A DNA stretch of 64,000 nt from Gammaproteobacteria bacterium (GTDB lineage: Bacteria > Pseudomonadota > Gammaproteobacteria > SZUA-140), in the NCBI GenBank assembly GCA_016218365.1, contig JACREF010000013.1:1-64000 (forward strand), given 5' to 3'. The notes beneath the pieces are model-generated. The model had not been told where the DNA came from and made no database searches. It saw only the letters and a program-made list of their open reading frames with translations. The stretch's first letter is position 1. Every line of letters begins with the position of its first letter. Below, piece after piece: positions 59,794-64,000 of this stretch. The position numbers and the translations under genes are program-made.

Positions 59794-60501
59794 ATGATTT
59801 CGTATGGTCAATTCTGCCCGTTGGCGCAGGCTACCCAACTGCTGTGCGAGCGCTGGACCTTGATCGTCGTGCGCGAATTGATCGCGGGCAGCACGCGATT
59901 CAATCAGTTGAAAAAGGGTGTGCCGCTGATGTCGCCATCATTATTGTCAACCCGTCTCAAGCAACTGGCGGAGGCCGGGGTGATCGAGATCACCGGCAGC
60001 AAGGGGAACTATACCTATACGCTGACGCCTGCCGGGCGCGAGTTGCGTCCGCTCATCGAGCTGCTGGGGGCGTGGGGCCATCGCTGGGCGCCGTCAAACT
60101 TAAACAAGGGCGATCTGGATGCCGGTTTATTGATGTGGGACATGCGGCGCACCGTGGACCCTGCGGTGTTCCCCAGGCAACGCATCGTCGTGCAATTCGA
60201 ATATCCGGATGCGCCCAAAGGGGAGCGTGACTGGTGGCTGGTCACTGAAAACGGTGAGATCGATCTGTGTTTGAATGATCCCGGATACGATGTTGATATC
60301 GTCATCACGTGCTCGCTGAAGACGATGTCGGCAGTCTGGGTCCGCCAGCAGAGCTTTCGTGATGCAGTGAAAAAGGGTGATATCAAGGTGTCGGGCGACT
60401 CCAGGCTGACCAGCAAGCTGCAGGACTGGTTGCGTGCCAGCCCGCTGGCCCGGCTCGGCTCGATCGGTAAAATACCAGAATTGGCGTGGAGCGCTGGTTG
60501 A
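59794..60501 (+). CDS. HxlR-type regulator with C-terminal SCP2-like domain
   Basis: A 235-residue protein. Residues about 8-95 form an HxlR winged helix (CPLAQATQLLCERWTLIVVR, then LSTRLKQLAEAGVIE and the wing YTYTLTPAGREL). Residues about 120-225 resemble an SCP2/sterol-carrier fold (VVQFEYPDAPKGERDWWLVT, then SGDSRLTSKLQDWL), a possible hydrophobic-ligand pocket. Strong ribosome site (AGGAGGG). Likely regulates itself and the divergent globin gene; that link is inferred from position. Confidence 0.82.
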   Translation: MISYGQFCPLAQATQLLCERWTLIVVRELIAGSTRFNQLKKGVPLMSPSLLSTRLKQLAEAGVIEITGSKGNYTYTLTPAGRELRPLIELLGAWGHRWAPSNLNKGDLDAGLLMWDMRRTVDPAVFPRQRIVVQFEYPDAPKGERDWWLVTENGEIDLCLNDPGYDVDIVITCSLKTMSAVWVRQQSFRDAVKKGDIKVSGDSRLTSKLQDWLRASPLARLGSIGKIPELAWSAG

Positions 60502-60549
60502 GCTGGCAGCGAGCATCTCAGCAATAACCGTCCCATTTCCCCGGCTGTA

Positions 60550-60756
60550 TTAATGACTTCGGGCCTGAATCGGCGGGCAGGACACCGAGCCATATGAACA
60601 GAATACGCAGCAGTCTCCGGGCTTGGGGTGCAGCAGCGCATGACACTGCGTACATTCGTAAAACCACAAGCAGGCATCCGCAGGCATGGTTTCCTGCTGG
60701 GCGTGACCGCACAGCGGACAGGTGATGACAGATTCGAGCACAGGTTCGGTGGCCAA
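60550..60756 (-). CDS. GDCCVxC-motif zinc-ribbon protein
   Basis: A 68-residue cysteine-rich protein: CPLC (13-16), CTQC (35-38) and the signature GDCCVFC (47-53), ending SCPPIQ. It matches the small GDCCVxC family, some members of which carry selenocysteine; here all positions are Cys. Function unknown, probably metal-binding. TTG 60756 is preceded by GGAG at good spacing. Confidence 0.75.
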   Translation of the reverse strand: MATEPVLESVITCPLCGHAQQETMPADACLWFYECTQCHALLHPKPGDCCVFCSYGSVSCPPIQARSH

Positions 60757-60794
60757 ATGGTTGCTCCAGTACGAGGAGGAATGAGTCCAACCCC

Positions 60795-60814
60795 CTCTCC
60801 CGCGTGCGGGAGAG
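60795..60814. repeat. REP-like hairpin
   Basis: CTCTCCCG (60795-60802), loop CGTG, CGGGAGAG (60807-60814). It is flanked by C- and G-runs, as in the CCCTCTCCC-type intergenic repeats common in gammaproteobacteria. Confidence 0.6.
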
Positions 60815-61004
60815 AAGTGGGGAGATGCACGCGCGTAAAATCACCGGCTATTTGCGCGCCGCTTTTTTTGTGCCGCCGGGCCAGCAAACCGGGCAAGGGT
60901 CAGCGCCACGGTATGTATGCCCACGATTACACGTCTTCCAGCCACCTCGATTCGCTTTCGGCATGACCAGTCGCTGCTGTAGGGCGCCGGAGATGGGCGG
61001 TTCC

Positions 61005-61175
61005 CTAATGGTTGCCGCGCAGCAGGCCCATCACACTCAGGTCTTCATCGATCTCCGGCCAATGAATGCCTTCACCGTCACCTAGACCGGATGAGTTGCT
61101 ATCAACAAAGATTCGCGCGCGAAAATTCTTGTCACCGGCGCCAGGACAAAAGTTTATCGTACAAATTGCGACGCC
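61005..61175 (-). pseudogene. C-terminal remnant of a DUF2442-like protein
   Basis: A minus-strand frame open between stops (TAG at 61005-61007, TAA at 61176-61178) ends with [20 protein letters not shown], which matches the conserved C-terminus of DUF2442 proteins (small, often toxin-antitoxin-linked). The upstream part (CTINFCPGAGDKNFRARIFV) does not look like the family, and there is no start codon. A decayed fragment is the best reading. Confidence 0.6.
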
Positions 61176-61190
61176 TTAACCGATAAGAAA

Positions 61191-64000
61191 CTAAGCCGTG
61201 TTATACCGCAAAATTAAATCCACCGCCTGTTCTGCAGGCATCGGCCGGGCAATATGGTATCCCTGTATCTCATCGCACCCCTCGGCGCACAGAAAATCAA
61301 GATGGTCCTGCGTCTCAACGCCCTCCGCAATCACCCTTATCCTAAGGGCGCGAGCCAGCGCGATGATCGCCCTGACAAGCACGGCATCATTGCTATCCGT
61401 CAACACATCGCGTACGAACGACTGGTCGATCTTGAGCTTGTCAATGGGAAAACGTTTGAGATAGCTCAACGATGAGTACCCTGTGCCGAAGTCGTCGAGA
61501 GAGATCATGATGCCTGCCCGCTTGAACTCCTGTAAAACAGCGCTGACTGATTTCATGCCCTCCACCAGGATGCTCTCGGTAATCTCCAGTTCGAGACTAT
61601 GCGGATCCAGCCCGGTCTCGTTCACGATTTCCAGAGCACGCCGCGAAAATAGCGGCTCCCTGAACTGGCGAGCTGAAAGATTCACTGCCATACCCACATC
61701 GAGCACCCCCTGTTCCTGCCACGCCTTTGCTTGCAGACAGGCGGTACGCAGAACCCATTCTCCCAACGGAACGATCAGGCCGGCGTCCTCGGCGACAGGG
61801 ATGAACTGCGCCGGCGATATCATGCCCTTGTCCGGATGCTGCCATCGCACCAGCGCTTCGACACCGATGATGCGGTTACTCCCGATATCAAGTTGCGGCT
61901 GGTAGTGAAGAATAAACTCCTCTTGATCCAACGCGCGCCGCAGCCCTGTCTGCAACGCAAGACGCGCCGTGGCGCGCGCGGTCATGGTTGCGGCGTAAAA
62001 CCGGTAGCAGTTCCGGCCCGCAGCCTTTGCCGCATACATTGCAGAATCAGCATTTCTCAGCAGGTTTTCAACGTCGCCGTCATCGAACGGATATAAAGTT
62101 ATGCCCATGCTGAACGTCACAAATATCTGATGTCCGAGGATATCAAATGGCTCTTTGAAGCCATCGGCCGCGTGTTGCGCCACTTGAACAACATCATCAG
62201 CGTGCCCCACGTCCGCGAGAACCACGGCGAATTCATCCCCGCCGAAACGGGCAACGGTATCGCTCGGCCGGAAACAATCCTGCAGCCGTTTGGCTACCGC
62301 CTGCAACAACGCATTGCCCGCTTCATGGCCCAGCGTGTCATTCACGTCCTTGAAATGGTCGAGATCCATGAGCATGATGCCCGCCAGGCGTTGCTTACGA
62401 TCCGCCTCGGTAAAGGCTTGAGATAGGCGGTCTTTGAACAGCATCCGGTTCGGCAGCCCGGTCAGATCGTCATAGTACGCCAGATAACTGACGCGCTCCG
62501 CCGCGCGCATCTGCTCCGTGACATCCTGGGCCAATGACGCGACACCGATTACCCGGCTGCCGACATCTATCAGCGGGGTGTTATACCACTCGCAATAGAT
62601 TGTCTTGCCATCCTTGGTGATGTTTTCATTGGTACTGCGGAAGCCGCTCCGCCCAGTCAACAGGTTTTTCCACATTTGCGCGACGTGGGATTTTGCGCTT
62701 TCCGGAAGAATCAATTCCATCGCATGACGCCCAACGGCTTCCGCTTTGGTGTAACCGAAAATTTTTTCCGCAGCCGGGTTCCAGTTCACAACCATAAACT
62801 CCATGTCCCATTCGATCACGGCAAGCGGCGTCTGCTGAAAGTACAGGGAAAGCCGTTGCGCCGATTCCTGAATTATTTTTTCGGCACATTTGCGCGCAGT
62901 GATGTCACGATCCACGCCGCGATAACCAAGCAAATCCCCATCTTGATTCAAGATAGGCATGCCGCTGGTTTCCAGTACCACGATGCGCCCGTCCCTGTGC
63001 AGGCTCCGGTTTTCCAACGCCTGAAATGGCCTGCGCTCTGCCGCAATGCTTGCAAAGTCATGCGAAATACGCCCAGCCTCTTCCGGCGGCATGAAGTCGA
63101 AGGGGGTTTTGCCGAGCACTTCATCCGGCTCATACCCCAGTAAATCCTTCACCTTGGGGCTCGCATAGACATAACGCGCATTCGCATCGACCTCCCAAAT
63201 CCAATCACTCGAACTCTCGACCAGGCCGCGAAAACGGGCCTCGCTCCGCTTGATCACTGCCTGAGATGATGCGAGCCGTTTCTCTACCCGACCGATCACC
63301 AGATAAAAAAACCAAAGAAGCGCCCCGCCCAATCCGAACGAAACGCCACCCGCCAGCATAATGTCATGCCTGCTATCCGCGTTGCGGGCAGTCACATCAC
63401 GCAAAAGCAGCATATTGCCGACCTCGCGCCCTCCTGCATCGCTGAGCGTGATGTGACCTGTATGGAGTTTGTTTTTTTGATCCGATAGTTCGGCATGTGT
63501 ATGGGCTGGGAGGTCTTCCTGAGCGAGAGCTTCATGGATCGTAGATGAGGTGCTTGGCCTCGTCTGAAAAATGACGACACTATCGGGCAAGGAATCCCAT
63601 TCCCCCTGGCGACTCAGCATTGCCATCCCCTGCGCCCAATCTTGCTGCGACAAATAGCGTTTTTTGACGGTTACAAAGAGCTCGAGTCCAAGCACCTCGC
63701 GTATCGAATCCAGGATGTTGCTAATCTCTTCACCCAATTCAAGATATCCGATCAAACGATCTCCATCCCGCCAGGGAACAACCGTTCGCAGAGTGAAGGT
63801 TCCTGCCGGCCCGAGCTCCAAACCCGCGGCCAGCTTCCCGGTTGTTTGCGCCTGTTTTGCCGTGAACCGGTCAATCACATCGCCATGGCTGTCCGGTTGG
63901 TGCACCCGCAGGAAAACACCACGATCAGGACGTATGAAATAAAAGTGGGTAACGCCGTATTCCCTGCGCAAACTTTCCAATACAGGCTTTGCACGACGCA
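61191..64000 (-). CDS. dCache-PAS-PAS-GGDEF-EAL cyclic-di-GMP protein (N-terminus beyond the edge)
   Basis: About 935 residues are visible and the frame stays open to the right edge, so the N-terminus is missing. Visible order: periplasmic sensor part of dCache_3 type (THFYFIRPDRGVFLRVHQPD, LGPAGTFTLRTVVPW), a TM helix (about 222-240), two PAS domains (about 255-375, 380-500), a GGDEF domain with intact GGDEF (FGGDEFAVV) and an EAL domain with intact EAL (VEALVRW) and a DDFGTGYSSLSYL loop. Both catalytic motifs are complete, so it may make or degrade cyclic-di-GMP in response to a periplasmic ligand. Confidence 0.9.
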   Translation of the reverse strand, partial: RRAKPVLESLRREYGVTHFYFIRPDRGVFLRVHQPDSHGDVIDRFTAKQAQTTGKLAAGLELGPAGTFTLRTVVPWRDGDRLIGYLELGEEISNILDSIREVLGLELFVTVKKRYLSQQDWAQGMAMLSRQGEWDSLPDSVVIFQTRPSTSSTIHEALAQEDLPAHTHAELSDQKNKLHTGHITLSDAGGREVGNMLLLRDVTARNADSRHDIMLAGGVSFGLGGALLWFFYLVIGRVEKRLASSQAVIKRSEARFRGLVESSSDWIWEVDANARYVYASPKVKDLLGYEPDEVLGKTPFDFMPPEEAGRISHDFASIAAERRPFQALENRSLHRDGRIVVLETSGMPILNQDGDLLGYRGVDRDITARKCAEKIIQESAQRLSLYFQQTPLAVIEWDMEFMVVNWNPAAEKIFGYTKAEAVGRHAMELILPESAKSHVAQMWKNLLTGRSGFRSTNENITKDGKTIYCEWYNTPLIDVGSRVIGVASLAQDVTEQMRAAERVSYLAYYDDLTGLPNRMLFKDRLSQAFTEADRKQRLAGIMLMDLDHFKDVNDTLGHEAGNALLQAVAKRLQDCFRPSDTVARFGGDEFAVVLADVGHADDVVQVAQHAADGFKEPFDILGHQIFVTFSMGITLYPFDDGDVENLLRNADSAMYAAKAAGRNCYRFYAATMTARATARLALQTGLRRALDQEEFILHYQPQLDIGSNRIIGVEALVRWQHPDKGMISPAQFIPVAEDAGLIVPLGEWVLRTACLQAKAWQEQGVLDVGMAVNLSARQFREPLFSRRALEIVNETGLDPHSLELEITESILVEGMKSVSAVLQEFKRAGIMISLDDFGTGYSSLSYLKRFPIDKLKIDQSFVRDVLTDSNDAVLVRAIIALARALRIRVIAEGVETQDHLDFLCAEGCDEIQGYHIARPMPAEQAVDLILRYNTA

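Overview
The window is chromosomal DNA of a Gram-negative bacterium. Gene order (hemA-prfA-prmC; lolB-ispE-tRNA-Gln-prs-rplY-pth-ychF; miaB-ybeZ-ybeY-corC-lnt; leuS-lptE-holA; mlaFED..CB-ibaG-murA-his-tat) and protein sequences point to a free-living gammaproteobacterium with GC-rich DNA, perhaps of a Chromatiales-like lineage. The sequence alone does not fix the genus. Most of the window is conserved housekeeping core with tight operons and many 4-base ATGA/GTGA overlaps. Accessory material sits at the two ends and in a few intergenic gaps.

Layout. 1-2885: the tail of an IS3-type transposase, a small potassium channel with a zinc ribbon, a truncated dispersed repeat, and a wHTH-nucleotidyltransferase/HEPN pair (type VII toxin-antitoxin-like) with palindromic operators in its promoter. 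2886-6523 (minus): JAB protease, prmC, prfA, hemA. 6668-13798: TPR lipoprotein, lolB, ispE, tRNA-Gln, prs, rplY, pth, ychF, tRNA-Met. 13887-16404 (minus): slt and an HU protein with a basic tail. 16589-22261: YkgJ-type protein, DUF2835, mazG, a subtilase with a GlyGly-CTERM-like tail, a LytR_C protein, amt behind a sigma-54-type promoter, and a Sel1 protein. 22374-27738: miaB, phoH-like, ybeY, corC, lnt. 27984-41870: leuS, lptE, holA, proA, nadD, rsfS, rlmH, maf, rng, yhdP, nitrilase. 41886-47863: an mla phospholipid-transport operon with an extra TolC-family gene between mlaD and mlaC, then ibaG and murA. 47885-54904: a complete hisGDCBHAFIE run, broken between hisH and hisA by nested repeats. 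54979-56440: tatABC. 56822-64000: a 121-bp inverted-repeat element that carries the start codon of a collagen/propeller lipoprotein, truncated haemoglobin with a divergent HxlR-SCP2 regulator, a GDCCVxC zinc-ribbon protein, a DUF2442-like remnant, and a dCache-PAS-GGDEF-EAL protein that runs off the right edge.

How the genes fit together. Envelope biogenesis dominates: LolB, Lnt and LptE (lipoprotein and LPS assembly), YhdP and Mla (phospholipid traffic), MurA and Slt (peptidoglycan), and Tat (folded-protein export). The translation set (PrfA, its methylase PrmC, Pth, bL25, YchF, RsfS, RlmH, YbeY, MiaB, LeuS) forms a second theme. The most unusual items are the TolC-type outer-membrane protein inside the mla operon, two 147-bp elements with different but self-complementary arms, the repeat-donated start codon at 56925, and the operator-embedded promoter of the MNT/HEPN pair.
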